From an uncultured Traorella sp. (GTDB lineage Bacteria > Bacillota_I > Bacilli_A > Erysipelotrichales > Erysipelotrichaceae): 55,226 bases of DNA. A program made the position numbers and the translations under genes. A model generated the notes under the pieces. The model did not search any database. It was not told where the DNA came from and was given only the letters and a program-made list of their open reading frames with translations. The DNA lies in the NCBI RefSeq assembly GCF_944327115.1, contig NZ_CALVGS010000039.1, forward strand, positions 1 to 55,226, in the 5' to 3' direction. Below, piece after piece: positions 44,469 through 55,086 of this stretch (within the stretch, counting starts at the first letter, position 1; each line of letters starts with the position of its first letter).

Positions 44469-47400
44469 ATGAGCGTAAACAATATTAGTTCTATACAAGT
44501 TCAATTAGCTTCTCCTGAACGTATTCTTGAATGGTCACATGGCGAAGTAAAAAAGCCGGAGACGATCAACTATCGTTCGCAAAAACCAGAAAGAGACGGA
44601 TTATTCTGTGAAAGAATATTCGGTCCAAGCAAGGACTGGGAATGCTACTGTGGAAAGTACAAGAAGGTTAGATATAAGGGAGTTGTATGTGATCGCTGTG
44701 GTGTTGAGATAACCAAGTCAAGTGTTCGTCGTGAAAGAATGGGACATATTGAATTGGCAGCACCGGTGGCTCATATCTGGTATCTGAGAGGAATTCCTTC
44801 AAGAATGGCACTTCTTTTGGATATCACTCCAAAACAGCTGGAGGAAGTTGTTTACTTTGTAAGCTGGATCGTAACGGATCCGCGTGATACAAAACTGATG
44901 TATAAGCAGATCCTTTCAGAAAGAGAATATCGTGAAAATGTTGCGATTTATGGTCCGGGATCATTTAGCGCACAAACAGGAGCTGAAGCTGTTCAGACGC
45001 TATTGAAAGAAGTAGATGTCGAAAAAGAATTTAAAGCTATCACAGCTGAGCTTGAAAATGCTCAGGGTGAAAAGCGTAAGAAGCTTTTGAAAAGATTGGA
45101 TACAGTGGATGCCTTCCGTAATTCAAATAACAAACCTGAATGGATGGTATTAACGGTATTGCCGGTCATACCTCCTGATTTAAGACCGATGCTGCAGCTG
45201 GATGGCGGTCGTTTTGCGACAAGTGATCTTAACGATCTATATCGTCGTGTCATCACACGTAACAATCGTTTAAAGAAGCTTTTGGATCTGGGAACGCCGG
45301 CCATCATCGTGCAGAACGAAAAGCGTATGCTTCAGGAAGCTGTCGATGCTTTGATTGATAACGGACGTCGTTCCAAACCGATCACAGGTGCCGGTGGAAG
45401 GGCCTTAAAGTCACTTTCACATGCCCTGAAAGGAAAGCAGGGACGTTTCCGTCAGAACCTTTTAGGAAAACGTGTCGATTTCTCCGGACGTTCTGTTATC
45501 GCGGTAGGACCGGATCTGAAAATGTATCAGTGCGGTATTCCTCGTGAAATGGCATTGCAGTTATTTAAACCATTTGTTATTAATGAAATTGTAAATAAAG
45601 AAATTGCCAGCAATCCAAAGACAGCTGAAAAGCTGATCGATCGTCTGGATCCACGTGTATGGGACATCGTTGAAGAGGTTATCGATGGTTATCCGGTACT
45701 CTTGAACCGTGCTCCGACATTGCACCGTTTAGGTATCCAGGCATTTAAACCGAAGCTGGTCGAAGGACGTGCCATTCGTCTTCATCCGTTGGTATGTACA
45801 GCGTTCAACGCTGACTTCGATGGTGACCAGATGGCAGTGCATCTTCCTTTGAGTGAAGAGGCACGTGCAGAAGCTTTAGTGCTGATGTTGGGTTCTAACA
45901 ATATTCTTTCACCAAAAGATGGAAAACCGATCGTTACACCTTCTCAGGATATGGTTCTTGGAAACTATTATCTGACGATGGAAGAAACGGCAGATTCCAT
46001 GCGTGAAGAAGCACAGCGTTACCGTGATGTTGATTGTGAAGAACAGGCACTTGAATGGGAACGCTATGCGGATAACGAAGGACATGTCTTTAAAGATGTC
46101 AATGAAGTGTTGATGGCCTATGATCAAAAGGTCGTTCACTTACATTCAAGAATTGCCATTCTGGCAGGTTCTTTGAAGAAAACAACGTTCACTCCTGAAC
46201 AGAATCAGATGTATCTGATGACGACTGTCGGTAAGATCATCTTTAATGAGATGTTCCCTGAGGATTTCCCTTATCTGAATGAGGTTTCTGATGAAAACTT
46301 TAAGGCTACGCCTGATAAATTCTTCATCAAACCGGGAGAAAATATCAAAGAGATCATTGCTGTTCAGCCGATCGTTCCTGAGGTAAAGAAGAAACAACTG
46401 GGATTGATCATCGCAGAGATCTTTGCAAGATACTCAACGAAGAAGACTTCAGAGATATTGGATGCCATTAAAGACATGGGATTCAAATATTCTACGGTAG
46501 CTGGTATCACGGTTGCGTTAAGCGATATTCAGGTCGTAGAAAATAAAGGTGAAAAAATCGAAGAAGGAAAGCGCAAGGCTGAAGAATTGATGCAATTGCG
46601 TCGTAAAGGTAAGTTAACGATGCAGGAGTGGGAATCACACCTGAATCGTTTGTGGGATAACATTAAAAATCAGATCGGTGATGAGCTGATGGCTAATCTG
46701 CCTCATAAGAATTCCATCAACATGATGGCGGATTCAGGAGCCCGTGGTAATAAGTCAAACTTTACACAGCTGGCTGGTATGCGTGGTTTGATGAGTAAGC
46801 CGAGCCAGTCAAAGTCGACTAGAAGTTATCAGCCTTCGATCATCGAGGTGCCGATCTATTCTTGTTTCCGTGAAGGTTTGAATGTGTCTGAATTCTTTAT
46901 TTCTACTCATGGTGTGCGTAAAGGATTAACAGATACAGCCTTAAAGACTGCGGAATCCGGATATCTGACACGTCGTCTTGTCGATGTTGCACAGGATATC
47001 GTCGTTCGTGAAGATGACTGTGGTACAGATAATGGTTTCATGGTCGAAACGGTTATCGATCGTAAAACAAATACTGAGATCATTCGTTTATATGATCGTC
47101 TGGTAGGACGTTATACGAAGCAGACTGTCACAGATCCGAAAACCGGTGAAGTGATCATTGAATCAGATGAGTATATCGATGAAGCAATTGCCAAGAGGAT
47201 CGTTGATGCCGGAATCAAGCAGGTATTGATCCGTACGGCATTTACATGTAAATCTATCTATGGTGTATGTAAGAAATGTTACGGCCGCAATATGGCAACA
47301 GGAAAAGTTGTTGAGGTTGGTGAATCCATTGGTATCATGGCTGCCCAGTCAATCGGTGAGCCGGGTACTCAGCTGACGATGCGTACCTTCCATACAGGTG

Positions 47401-48308
47401 GTGTCGCAAGTGCCGGCGGAGGAGATATCACGCAAGGTTTACCTCGTGTTGAAGAGCTTTTTGAAGCACGTAATCCAAAAGGTGCGGCTGTTCTTGCTAA
47501 GATTTCAGGTGAAATTACTTCTATCACTCAGACCAATACAGGTTATGAGGTCGTGGTTACGAATGAGCATGAAAGTCAGGTGCATAAGCTTGGACCGACA
47601 CAGGTCATCCGTTCATGGCTGAAAGAAGGCAGTATGATCGAGGCCGGTGATAAGATTACTGAAGGTCCGATCTATCCAAAAGAACTGTTGGAAGTTGCTG
47701 GTGTCTTAGAGGTTGAAAAATATATCCTGAAGGAAGTTAAGAAGGTTTATAATTCTCAGGGTATTGATATTTCTGATAAACATATTGAAGTCATGATCCG
47801 TCAGATGCTGCGTAAGGTAGTCGTTATTGATGGCGGTGATACGACATTGTATCCTGGTGTTCAGATCTCCCTTGTAGAGATTACCAAGATCAATCGTCGG
47901 GCATTGCTGTCCGGCTTGCGCCCGGCACAGTTCAAGCCGGTGCTGTTAGGTATTTCAAAGGCTTCTGTCGAAACAGATTCCTTCCTGTCAGCCGCTTCAT
48001 TCCAGGAAACGACAAAGGTTCTGACAGAAGCAGCTGTTAAAGGTAAGGTCGATCATCTGATCGGATTGAAGGAAAATGTTATCATCGGAAAACTGATTCC
48101 GGCAGGAACCGGTTATAGTGATGAAAGAGAAACTTCAATCGAGATCAATAAGCTTGCAGCTGAGCTGAAAGCGAAACGTAATGCTCGAAATCATGTCGAA
48201 GAAGAAAGCGAAATGATGAATTACGTAACAAATGATACGGTAAATGATGACGTCATTCAGGATATGATTGACGATGATCAGCTAAGTGTTAAAGAAAGTG
48301 CGGAATAA
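44469..48308 (+). CDS. rpoC: RNA polymerase beta' subunit
   Basis: A 1279-residue beta' subunit. The zinc ribbon is formed by Cys59, Cys61, Cys74 and Cys77, and the catalytic Mg2+ motif NADFDGD is at 447-453. Bridge-helix and trigger-loop sequence [21 protein letters not shown] and the second zinc site [11 protein letters not shown] are intact. The C-terminus carries an acidic extension of about 35 residues. AAGGAGGAAG precedes the ATG; a terminator follows directly. Confidence 0.98.
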   Translation: MSVNNISSIQVQLASPERILEWSHGEVKKPETINYRSQKPERDGLFCERIFGPSKDWECYCGKYKKVRYKGVVCDRCGVEITKSSVRRERMGHIELAAPVAHIWYLRGIPSRMALLLDITPKQLEEVVYFVSWIVTDPRDTKLMYKQILSEREYRENVAIYGPGSFSAQTGAEAVQTLLKEVDVEKEFKAITAELENAQGEKRKKLLKRLDTVDAFRNSNNKPEWMVLTVLPVIPPDLRPMLQLDGGRFATSDLNDLYRRVITRNNRLKKLLDLGTPAIIVQNEKRMLQEAVDALIDNGRRSKPITGAGGRALKSLSHALKGKQGRFRQNLLGKRVDFSGRSVIAVGPDLKMYQCGIPREMALQLFKPFVINEIVNKEIASNPKTAEKLIDRLDPRVWDIVEEVIDGYPVLLNRAPTLHRLGIQAFKPKLVEGRAIRLHPLVCTAFNADFDGDQMAVHLPLSEEARAEALVLMLGSNNILSPKDGKPIVTPSQDMVLGNYYLTMEETADSMREEAQRYRDVDCEEQALEWERYADNEGHVFKDVNEVLMAYDQKVVHLHSRIAILAGSLKKTTFTPEQNQMYLMTTVGKIIFNEMFPEDFPYLNEVSDENFKATPDKFFIKPGENIKEIIAVQPIVPEVKKKQLGLIIAEIFARYSTKKTSEILDAIKDMGFKYSTVAGITVALSDIQVVENKGEKIEEGKRKAEELMQLRRKGKLTMQEWESHLNRLWDNIKNQIGDELMANLPHKNSINMMADSGARGNKSNFTQLAGMRGLMSKPSQSKSTRSYQPSIIEVPIYSCFREGLNVSEFFISTHGVRKGLTDTALKTAESGYLTRRLVDVAQDIVVREDDCGTDNGFMVETVIDRKTNTEIIRLYDRLVGRYTKQTVTDPKTGEVIIESDEYIDEAIAKRIVDAGIKQVLIRTAFTCKSIYGVCKKCYGRNMATGKVVEVGESIGIMAAQSIGEPGTQLTMRTFHTGGVASAGGGDITQGLPRVEELFEARNPKGAAVLAKISGEITSITQTNTGYEVVVTNEHESQVHKLGPTQVIRSWLKEGSMIEAGDKITEGPIYPKELLEVAGVLEVEKYILKEVKKVYNSQGIDISDKHIEVMIRQMLRKVVVIDGGDTTLYPGVQISLVEITKINRRALLSGLRPAQFKPVLLGISKASVETDSFLSAASFQETTKVLTEAAVKGKVDHLIGLKENVIIGKLIPAGTGYSDERETSIEINKLAAELKAKRNARNHVEEESEMMNYVTNDTVNDDVIQDMIDDDQLSVKESAE

Positions 48309-48332
48309 AGTGAGAGAAATCTCACTTTTTTT
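48308..48332 (+). terminator. rpoBC terminator
   Basis: AAGTGAGA, loop GAAA, TCTCACTT followed by a T-run; it begins at the rpoC stop codon. Confidence 0.85.
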
Positions 48333-48377
48333 CGTTCAGTTGTGGTAAAATATATAAGGTGACTTAGGGGGAATAAG

Positions 48378-49271
48378 ATGAATAAGACATTATTTATAGG
48401 ATCCGTGGTATTAGACATGATCGTTCATGTTGACCATTTACCAAAGCTGAAAGAAGATATCAATACGACAAATATTAAATTTTCCATTGGGGGCTGCGGT
48501 TATAATGCCAGCAGTATCGTCAGACATTTCCATCTTCCTGCGGTATGTACCTCACCTATCGGTACGGGAAGATTTGCGGATATTTTAAATGATTTATTGA
48601 CAGATAGAAATTATCAGCCGCTGATAAAGATCGATGATGAAGATAACGGCTGCTGCATATGTCTGGTAAACGCCAGTGGTGAAAGGACGTTTTTATGTCA
48701 GCATGGTGCAGAATATCAATTTAAAAAATCATGGCTGAAGGATGTCTGCCGAGATGATCTGGATTATATCTATGTAAGCGGGCTGGAATTAGAAGAAAAA
48801 GATGGTGATGAGATTTTGGATTATCTTGAAGAAATGCATGTACCTGTTTTCTTTGCTCCGGGTGCCAGAATCATGCATATTTCTGAAGAAAGAATGAAGA
48901 GGATGCTGGCGCTTCATCCGATCATACATCTGAATGAAGATGAGATAACAGCATATACAGGATGTGAAACGATCAGTCATGCGGCTCAGCGCCTTCATGA
49001 TAAATCAAAAGAATTAGTCATTGTAACCTGTGGTGAAAGAGGTGCCTATTATACTGACGGCAACATAGGAAAATTAATAGCCGGCTATAAAAACAAGGTC
49101 GCAGATACGATTGGTGCCGGGGATTCTCATGCCGGTGCCTGCATTGCCGGATTAAAGATGAAAATGGGTATCGAGGACATCATAAAAATGGCTAATAAAA
49201 TTTCGTCAAAAGTCGTAGGAATTGAGGGCAGTGAGCTGAGTGAAGAAGAATTTAATGAAATTTCTTTATAA
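48378..49271 (+). CDS. PfkB-family carbohydrate kinase
   Basis: A 297-residue ribokinase-fold kinase. The N-terminal GGCGYNAS region binds sugar, and the C-terminal signature DTIGAGDSHAG with catalytic Asp249 is intact. Substrate unknown; adenosine, ribose, fructose phosphate or a nucleoside are possibilities. A GGGGG site precedes the ATG. It stands 120 bases before the ABC transporter and has a separate promoter region, so functional linkage to that transporter is uncertain. Confidence 0.87.
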   Translation: MNKTLFIGSVVLDMIVHVDHLPKLKEDINTTNIKFSIGGCGYNASSIVRHFHLPAVCTSPIGTGRFADILNDLLTDRNYQPLIKIDDEDNGCCICLVNASGERTFLCQHGAEYQFKKSWLKDVCRDDLDYIYVSGLELEEKDGDEILDYLEEMHVPVFFAPGARIMHISEERMKRMLALHPIIHLNEDEITAYTGCETISHAAQRLHDKSKELVIVTCGERGAYYTDGNIGKLIAGYKNKVADTIGAGDSHAGACIAGLKMKMGIEDIIKMANKISSKVVGIEGSELSEEEFNEISL

Positions 49272-49320
49272 AAAATAAGTAAAATTATGTAATAAGTTGC
49301 GATAAAAGATCAGATTTTTA

Positions 49321-49348
49321 TTGACATTTAAAGGCTTAAAATTATAGA
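49321..49348 (+). promoter_or_regulatory. Promoter of the ABC transporter operon
   Basis: TTGACA (49321-49326) and TATAGA (49343-49348), spacer 16; TAGAAT at 18 bases is an alternative -10. Confidence 0.6.
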
Positions 49349-49391
49349 ATGAATACGTTATTAAGTATAACAAGGAGGAAAAGAAAAGTTT

Positions 49392-50654
49392 ATGAAAAAA
49401 CTTGCAAAGCTGTTAGTTGCCTTTGCGATGACTGCCGGTTTGGCTGCATGTTCAGGTAATGGCACAACGACAGGAGATGAGGCCACGACGATTACGATCT
49501 GGCATACCTTTACTGAAGATCAAGAGGATTTGCTGGAAAAGATCGCCGATGATTTTGAAAGCGAACACGAAAATATCACGGTTGAGGTTCATGGCGGTTA
49601 TGATGCCAGTACGTATGAATCCGTAGTTACGGATGCCATAACAAATGAAGTAGGACCTAATCTGGTATTCAATTTTGCTACATTTGCTAAAAACTTTGAT
49701 GGTACAGGTAAACTTCTTTCATTTGATGATTATTGGGACTTTGATTATGCTGATATTACATCTGCAGGTATCGTAGACGAAGCTACGAATTTCTCTGATG
49801 GAAAGATTCATGCTGTTCCTATTTATACTGCAGGTCCTGTTTTGTTTGTTAACAAGGCTATTTACGATGAAGTGGGTGTTGATATTCCAACCACTTGGGA
49901 TGAAGTAAAAGAAACTTCTAAGAAGATCTATGAAGAAACAGGTGTTGTAGGTTTGTCAATCGACTCATTGACTGATTTTGCCCAGTTATTGATCTATCAG
50001 TCACATCAGGGACAGATCGTTGATCTTGAAAAGAATGAAGTTGTTTTCAATGATGATAAGACTCTTGAATGGGTTAAATGGTGGGCAGAAGGCGTTCAGG
50101 AAGGTTATTTCCAAGTAGCTGCTCAGGGTGCTGACGGATATAACTCAGGTGATCTGAACAGTGGTCTGATTGCTTCTTATATCGGTTCATCCGCTGGTAT
50201 GCCTTATCTTGATCTTTCAGATATCAACGGTGATTTGCAGGTTGTAAGAGTTCCGAAGATGTCTGATAAAGAATACGAAAATGCTGGTTTGATCTGGAAC
50301 CGTGCTGCTATCGGATTCAATGGTACAGAAGCACAGAATCAGGCTGTTGCTGATTTTGTCGAGTATTTCATTAGCCGTAATGCTGAATGGGTAGAGGTCG
50401 TAAATGCTAACTCACCATACACAGAAGTTCTGGAAGATGAAAGCTATCAGGAATTCGTAAATTCTGATAAGGCTTTGAAAGCTCTTGGTGAACAAGTACC
50501 AGTTTCATTCGTTGCTCCTGTATTTACAGGTTCTACTGAAATGCGTAACCAGTTAGAAGAGTTATTTAAAGGTCCGGCTGATCCATCCTTCGATGCCGCA
50601 ACGGCTTTACAGAATGCTGCTGACAGAACAAATGCAGCAATGCAAGCTGAATAA
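49392..50654 (+). CDS. ABC transporter substrate-binding lipoprotein (UgpB-like)
   Basis: A 420-residue extracellular binding protein of family 1 (sugar/glycerol-3-phosphate type). Signal peptide with lipobox LAAC (Cys20), then ITIWHTFTEDQEDLLEKI and the central FVNKAIYDEVGVDIPTTWDE typical of UgpB/MalE-like proteins. AAGGAGG lies rather far (about 14 bases) from the ATG. Codon use is of the highly expressed kind. A strong hairpin after it keeps its mRNA level above that of the permease genes. Confidence 0.9.
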   Translation: MKKLAKLLVAFAMTAGLAACSGNGTTTGDEATTITIWHTFTEDQEDLLEKIADDFESEHENITVEVHGGYDASTYESVVTDAITNEVGPNLVFNFATFAKNFDGTGKLLSFDDYWDFDYADITSAGIVDEATNFSDGKIHAVPIYTAGPVLFVNKAIYDEVGVDIPTTWDEVKETSKKIYEETGVVGLSIDSLTDFAQLLIYQSHQGQIVDLEKNEVVFNDDKTLEWVKWWAEGVQEGYFQVAAQGADGYNSGDLNSGLIASYIGSSAGMPYLDLSDINGDLQVVRVPKMSDKEYENAGLIWNRAAIGFNGTEAQNQAVADFVEYFISRNAEWVEVVNANSPYTEVLEDESYQEFVNSDKALKALGEQVPVSFVAPVFTGSTEMRNQLEELFKGPADPSFDAATALQNAADRTNAAMQAE

Positions 50655-50662
50655 AACTTTTA

Positions 50663-50698
50663 AAAAGGTTGAAGGAAATTGATTTCCTTCAACCTTTT
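50663..50698 (+). terminator. Internal terminator after the binding-protein gene
   Basis: AAAAGGTTGAAGGAAAT pairs with ATTTCCTTCAACCTTTT (17 bp, tiny loop), followed by ATTC. Probably partial, giving more binding protein than permease. Confidence 0.8.
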
Positions 50699-50751
50699 AT
50701 TCAATGAATAGATATCATAGATTCCGTTATGCTTTGAAAGGAAGGGAAGTT

Positions 50752-52044
50752 ATGCGTAAATTACTGGTTTTTTGTTTAGATGCGCTATGTACGCTGGATT
50801 TGGAATATATGAAGACACTGCCTCATTTTAAGGAGGTTTTTGAAAAAGGAAGTGTGGTCAAGCATGTTGAGCCTGTTTATCCGACCTTGACCTATCCGTG
50901 TCATTGTTCCATATTGACGGGAAAAACAACTAAAAATCATGGAATCATACATAATGAAATTGTCGATGTTGAAAATCCAAACGCTCCTTGGTATTCACTT
51001 CGTTCACAGATCAAGGGAAAGACGCTGATGGATGTCGCAAAGGCCAACGGACTTACGACATGTTCGCTTACATGGCCTGTGTCAGGTGGAGCAGATATTG
51101 ATTACAATATGCCGATGATTGTTCCGATTGATTATCAGGGCGATGATCCATATCAATTTTATGAAAATTATTCTACCCAGGAATTGCTGGATCGCTATTA
51201 TTGGAAATATGAGCACTATCTAAAGGGAGAAGATAAAAATTTAGATGAGTTTACGATGCATCTTGCACTTGATATCATAGAAGATTATCATCAGCCGGAT
51301 GTCATGCTCGTTAAGATGTGTGATCTGGATACGGTCAAGCATTGTGAAGGTATCGACAATGATGAAGTAAAAAAACAACTTAGAAAACATGATCGTCAAT
51401 TTGGACAGATTTTAGAAGCTGTCAGACGTTTTGGTGATTATGAAAACACAAATTTTGTAATTCTTGGTGACCACGGTCAACAGAATATCAAGCGTCATAT
51501 CAATTTTAATTTATTGCTGAAGGAAAATGGATTTATCCAGACAGATGAACAGAATCGTTTGATTGACTGGCAGGCATATTGTCATTCCGCTTCTATGTCA
51601 GGCTGGATCCAGCTGAAGGATCCTAATGATGAAAAGCTTCGTAAAAAGGTATATGATTTTCTGATGGAAATTAAAAAGGATCCGCAATATAACATAGGAT
51701 ATGTATTTACTAAAGAAGAAGCAGATAGGGAATTTGGTTTAGCTTCTGAAAAGATTGACTTTGTAATCGAGGGTGATGAGCCGATGTCCTTTGACAGTAC
51801 GCTTTCAGGAAAAGATCTGTTTGAAGAATATTTGAAGCCTGGATGGCATCACTCACTGGCTTCTCATGGATATCTGCCATTTAAAGATGAAACGACTGCT
51901 TTTCTGGCATTTGGAAAAAATGTACAGCAAGGGGTCGTGATCGAAAGAGGAACGATGTTGAATGAAGCTGTCACGATGGCTGCCATGTTGGGACTGACAA
52001 TGGAAGACACCGAGGGAGCAGAGTGGCAAGAACTAATAAAATAG
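50752..52044 (+). CDS. Alkaline phosphatase-superfamily phosphodiesterase (nucleotide pyrophosphatase/phosphodiesterase type)
   Basis: A 430-residue enzyme of the NPP family. Metal-binding Asp near LLVFCLDAL, the nucleophile Thr in YPTLTYPCH, TGKTTKNHGI, MCDLDTVKHCEG, ILGDHGQQ and a final SHGYLPF give the full set of two-zinc ligands. It has no signal peptide, so it acts in the cytosol. GGAAGGGAAG precedes ATG 50752; the frame opens 16 codons earlier at the terminator. Between binding protein and ATPase genes, it probably hydrolyses the imported compound, for example a glycerophosphodiester. Confidence 0.85.
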   Translation: MRKLLVFCLDALCTLDLEYMKTLPHFKEVFEKGSVVKHVEPVYPTLTYPCHCSILTGKTTKNHGIIHNEIVDVENPNAPWYSLRSQIKGKTLMDVAKANGLTTCSLTWPVSGGADIDYNMPMIVPIDYQGDDPYQFYENYSTQELLDRYYWKYEHYLKGEDKNLDEFTMHLALDIIEDYHQPDVMLVKMCDLDTVKHCEGIDNDEVKKQLRKHDRQFGQILEAVRRFGDYENTNFVILGDHGQQNIKRHINFNLLLKENGFIQTDEQNRLIDWQAYCHSASMSGWIQLKDPNDEKLRKKVYDFLMEIKKDPQYNIGYVFTKEEADREFGLASEKIDFVIEGDEPMSFDSTLSGKDLFEEYLKPGWHHSLASHGYLPFKDETTAFLAFGKNVQQGVVIERGTMLNEAVTMAAMLGLTMEDTEGAEWQELIK

Positions 52045-52054
52045 GAGATAGAAG

Positions 52055-53113
52055 ATGAAAGTTACAATACAAAACTTAACAAAATGCTTTGGTGCAACAA
52101 CTGCTGTAAATGATTTTTCGGCGGTTATTGAATCCGGAGAATTGATTGCACTGCTGGGCCCTAGCGGTTGCGGTAAAAGTACGATGTTAAATATGATTTC
52201 AGGTATTTTGCCGGTAACAAAGGGAAAGATCTTTTTCGATGATGAAGATGTTACCGATTTAAGCCCCGAAAAACGTGGTGTAGGTTTAGTATTTCAAAAC
52301 TATGCTTTATATCCGCACATGACTGTTTTGGAAAATATCTGTTTTCCGCTAGAAATTAAAAAAGTTAAAAAAGAAGAGCGCATTGCCAGAGCCAAGGAAA
52401 TGGCTAAGCTGGTTCATGTTGAAGCCTTGCTGGATCGAAAGCCAAGTCAGCTTTCAGGAGGACAGCAGCAGCGAGTAGCTATTGCCAGAGCTTTAGTTAA
52501 ACATCCGCGCATCTTGTTGCTAGATGAACCACTTTCAAATCTTGATGCTCGTTTAAGAATTGAGATGCGTGAGGAAATCCGTCGTATCCAACAGGAAACA
52601 GGCATTACAACAATTTTTGTTACACATGATCAGGAAGAGGCGATGAGCATTTCAGATCACATCGTTTTGATGCGGGATGGCTTCCTCCAGCAGATTGCCC
52701 GTCCACAGGAATTATATGATGAACCGGCGAACTGCTTCGTTGCCGATTTTCTTGGTACACCACCGATCAATAAGACTTATGGTGTTGTAAAAAATGGCAC
52801 GATCGTTCTTGAAGGAGATTGCACAGTAGCCTTAGAAGCTGCGAAAAATCTTGATGAAGGACGTGAAGTGATCCTTTCCATGCGTGCCGAAGCTATTATT
52901 GTGAATGACAGTGTTCCGTTAGCTGAGGGTACGATCGATGAAGTCTATGTCATGGGTAAGGAAGTATTGGCTTATGTGCAGCTGGGCAGCAAAAGAGTGA
53001 GAGCCTATGTCGAAGCTGATGAAGAATATGGCAAAGGTGAAAAAGTTAAAATCGGATTAAAGAAACGTGGTGTTTTTGTTTTTGATAAAGAAACGGGAGA
53101 ACGTTTAGTATGA
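52055..53113 (+). CDS. ABC transporter ATP-binding protein (UgpC/MsmK type)
   Basis: A 352-residue ATPase with Walker A GPSGCGKST, signature LSGGQQQR, Walker B ILLLDEPLSNLD and the H-loop VTHDQEEAM, followed by a C-terminal TOBE regulatory domain (about 240-350). It energises the two permeases downstream. Ten bases after the phosphodiesterase gene; overlaps the first permease by four bases. Confidence 0.95.
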   Translation: MKVTIQNLTKCFGATTAVNDFSAVIESGELIALLGPSGCGKSTMLNMISGILPVTKGKIFFDDEDVTDLSPEKRGVGLVFQNYALYPHMTVLENICFPLEIKKVKKEERIARAKEMAKLVHVEALLDRKPSQLSGGQQQRVAIARALVKHPRILLLDEPLSNLDARLRIEMREEIRRIQQETGITTIFVTHDQEEAMSISDHIVLMRDGFLQQIARPQELYDEPANCFVADFLGTPPINKTYGVVKNGTIVLEGDCTVALEAAKNLDEGREVILSMRAEAIIVNDSVPLAEGTIDEVYVMGKEVLAYVQLGSKRVRAYVEADEEYGKGEKVKIGLKKRGVFVFDKETGERLV

Positions 53114-54030
53114 AACAAGTGCCATCCAAAAGCGTCAGCAGATTTTCTTTAGAAAAGTTGAAGAACAAATCAGAATGGCTGATTTACCTTGTTCCATTTG
53201 CTGTGGGAGTGATCATATTTACGCTTTATCCGATCATCAATGTATTTTTGACCTCATTTAAGGAAAATTTTAATTACATGACCAAAGAATTCAGTGGCTG
53301 GGGATTGGGTAATTATACCTATGTGCTGCAAGACCCATATTTCCATCAGGCACTGAAAAACACCTTCTTTTATGTATTTATCGTAATTCCGATCTCTACT
53401 TGCTTAGCGGTTTTGATTGCAACCTTATTGAATCAAAAGATCAAATTCAGCGGGTTATTTCAAACGGCCTATTTCTTGCCTATGGTCACATCAACGATTG
53501 CCGTTGGTTTGGCATGGCGATTCATGTTTAATTATAAATCAGGTGTTTTCAATTATTTCTTAGGGCTTTTTGGCATAGATGCCATAAACTGGCTGCAGGT
53601 AACAACGGGTAATTTTCCGGCATTGTGTATCTATGGTATTTGGGCTATCTTACCGTTTACGATCATTTTGCTTCTTTCAGGATTGCAAAATATCGATCCG
53701 ATGTATTATACTGCCGCAAAAGTTGACGGAGCCGGTCCTATTCGTATCTTTTTCAAAATTACGGTTCCATTATTGATGCCGACGATATTCCTTGTCATGA
53801 TCGTTAATACGATTAGCTGTTTCAAGGTATTTAATGAATTATTCCCGTTATTCAGCGGACCGGGTGTTGCCAATAATTTATATACAGCTGTATATTATAT
53901 TTATTATCAATTCAGAATACAGATTCCTAGCCGTTATGGCTATGCGACAGCAGCGGCAGTCATTTTGTTTGGTATCATCTTTGTATTTACGATGCTTCAA
54001 CGCATTATTGAAAAGAAGTTAAAAAACTAG
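53110..54030 (+). CDS. ABC transporter permease 1 (UgpA-like)
   Basis: A 306-residue permease with six membrane segments and the EAA loop, here AAKVDGAGPIRIFFKITVPLL, contacting the ATPase. Starts inside the end of the ATPase gene (ATGA overlap). Family is MalF/UgpA. Confidence 0.93.
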   Translation: MKQVPSKSVSRFSLEKLKNKSEWLIYLVPFAVGVIIFTLYPIINVFLTSFKENFNYMTKEFSGWGLGNYTYVLQDPYFHQALKNTFFYVFIVIPISTCLAVLIATLLNQKIKFSGLFQTAYFLPMVTSTIAVGLAWRFMFNYKSGVFNYFLGLFGIDAINWLQVTTGNFPALCIYGIWAILPFTIILLLSGLQNIDPMYYTAAKVDGAGPIRIFFKITVPLLMPTIFLVMIVNTISCFKVFNELFPLFSGPGVANNLYTAVYYIYYQFRIQIPSRYGYATAAAVILFGIIFVFTMLQRIIEKKLKN

Positions 54031-54039
54031 GAGGATAAG

Positions 54040-54876
54040 ATGAAAAATATTTTTAAACATCTGACAATTGGAAGAGTTTTAACTTATTTCTTTCTGATCA
54101 TCGGTGCACTGATCATGGTGTTTCCGTTTTATTGGATGATAACAGGTGCTTTTAAGACCTCGTTGGAAATTCAAATGTTTCCTCCTCAATGGATACCGTC
54201 TTCATTCAGCTTTGATAATTTCAAAGAGGCTTTGGAGAAAGCTCCTTTTGCTACTTATTTTATTAATTCCGTTATTGCGATGGTATCGAGCGTTACCTTA
54301 TGTACGATTACGACGATTTTGGGAGCCTTTGCTTTTTCAAAGCTGAATTTCCCGGGAAGACATATTATCTTTGGGCTTCTTTTAGGACTTATGATGGTTC
54401 CATTTGAAATGATCGTTATTACCAACTATCGTACAATAATCGACTGGGGAATTTATAATACACTTTTGGCACTGATCATTCCATTCACATCGAGCATTTT
54501 CTATATGTATATATTGAAAGGGTTCTTTGACAGCATACCTGACAGCTTGTATCAGGCTGCCAGGGTCGACGGTTGCAGCAATTGGAAATATTTATGGCGA
54601 GTAATGGTTCCGATCGCAAAGCCATCATTGGTAACAATAATTCTTTTGAATGCAATTGCTTCGTGGAATAGTTTCTTATGGCCGATGTTGGCGGTTGTTG
54701 ACAGGGAATTAAGAACCTTGCCTTTCGGATTATATGCATTTGTATCTGAAGGTGGTGCGAAAACAGAGCTGATGATGGCCGCTTCAACGATCATCGTCAT
54801 ACCAATGATCATTCTGTTTATATTTGCAAGAAAACAAATCGTTAATGGTGTGGCCCGTGGCGGTATCAAAGGATAA
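54040..54876 (+). CDS. ABC transporter permease 2 (UgpE-like)
   Basis: A 278-residue permease with six membrane segments; EAA loop AARVDGCSNWKYLWRVMVPI, and a conserved N-terminal FPFYWMITGAFK. Family MalG/UgpE, which forms the heterodimeric channel with permease 1. AGGAGG precedes the ATG. Confidence 0.93.
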   Translation: MKNIFKHLTIGRVLTYFFLIIGALIMVFPFYWMITGAFKTSLEIQMFPPQWIPSSFSFDNFKEALEKAPFATYFINSVIAMVSSVTLCTITTILGAFAFSKLNFPGRHIIFGLLLGLMMVPFEMIVITNYRTIIDWGIYNTLLALIIPFTSSIFYMYILKGFFDSIPDSLYQAARVDGCSNWKYLWRVMVPIAKPSLVTIILLNAIASWNSFLWPMLAVVDRELRTLPFGLYAFVSEGGAKTELMMAASTIIVIPMIILFIFARKQIVNGVARGGIKG

Positions 54877-54900
54877 CAATTTATCTTATAGATTGAAATG

Positions 54901-54933
54901 GCGGATATGATGAATTTCATGTCCGCTTTTTTT
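54901..54933 (+). terminator. Terminator of the ABC operon
   Basis: GCGGATATGA, loop TGAAT, TTCATGTCCGC (one G-T type mismatch), then T7. Confidence 0.85.
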
Positions 54934-55086
54934 ATATAACATTTTTCAATTGGCGAAGATTTAAAAAAAAGAAGATACATTGATAAATTGATCCCGGAAA
55001 AAAAGGAAGGATCATGCATGAAACGGCTAACAAAAAAGGGGAGAGGGAGGAGGGGAGAAAAAGAGAAAAAAAAGTAAAAAAAAGCG

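Noticed and set aside
54950-55080. Purine-rich stretch before the rRNA promoter considered as a possible small RNA or AT-rich UP element
   Set aside because: No stem-loop, promoter or terminator of its own. It may help the rRNA promoter, but nothing specific can be shown.
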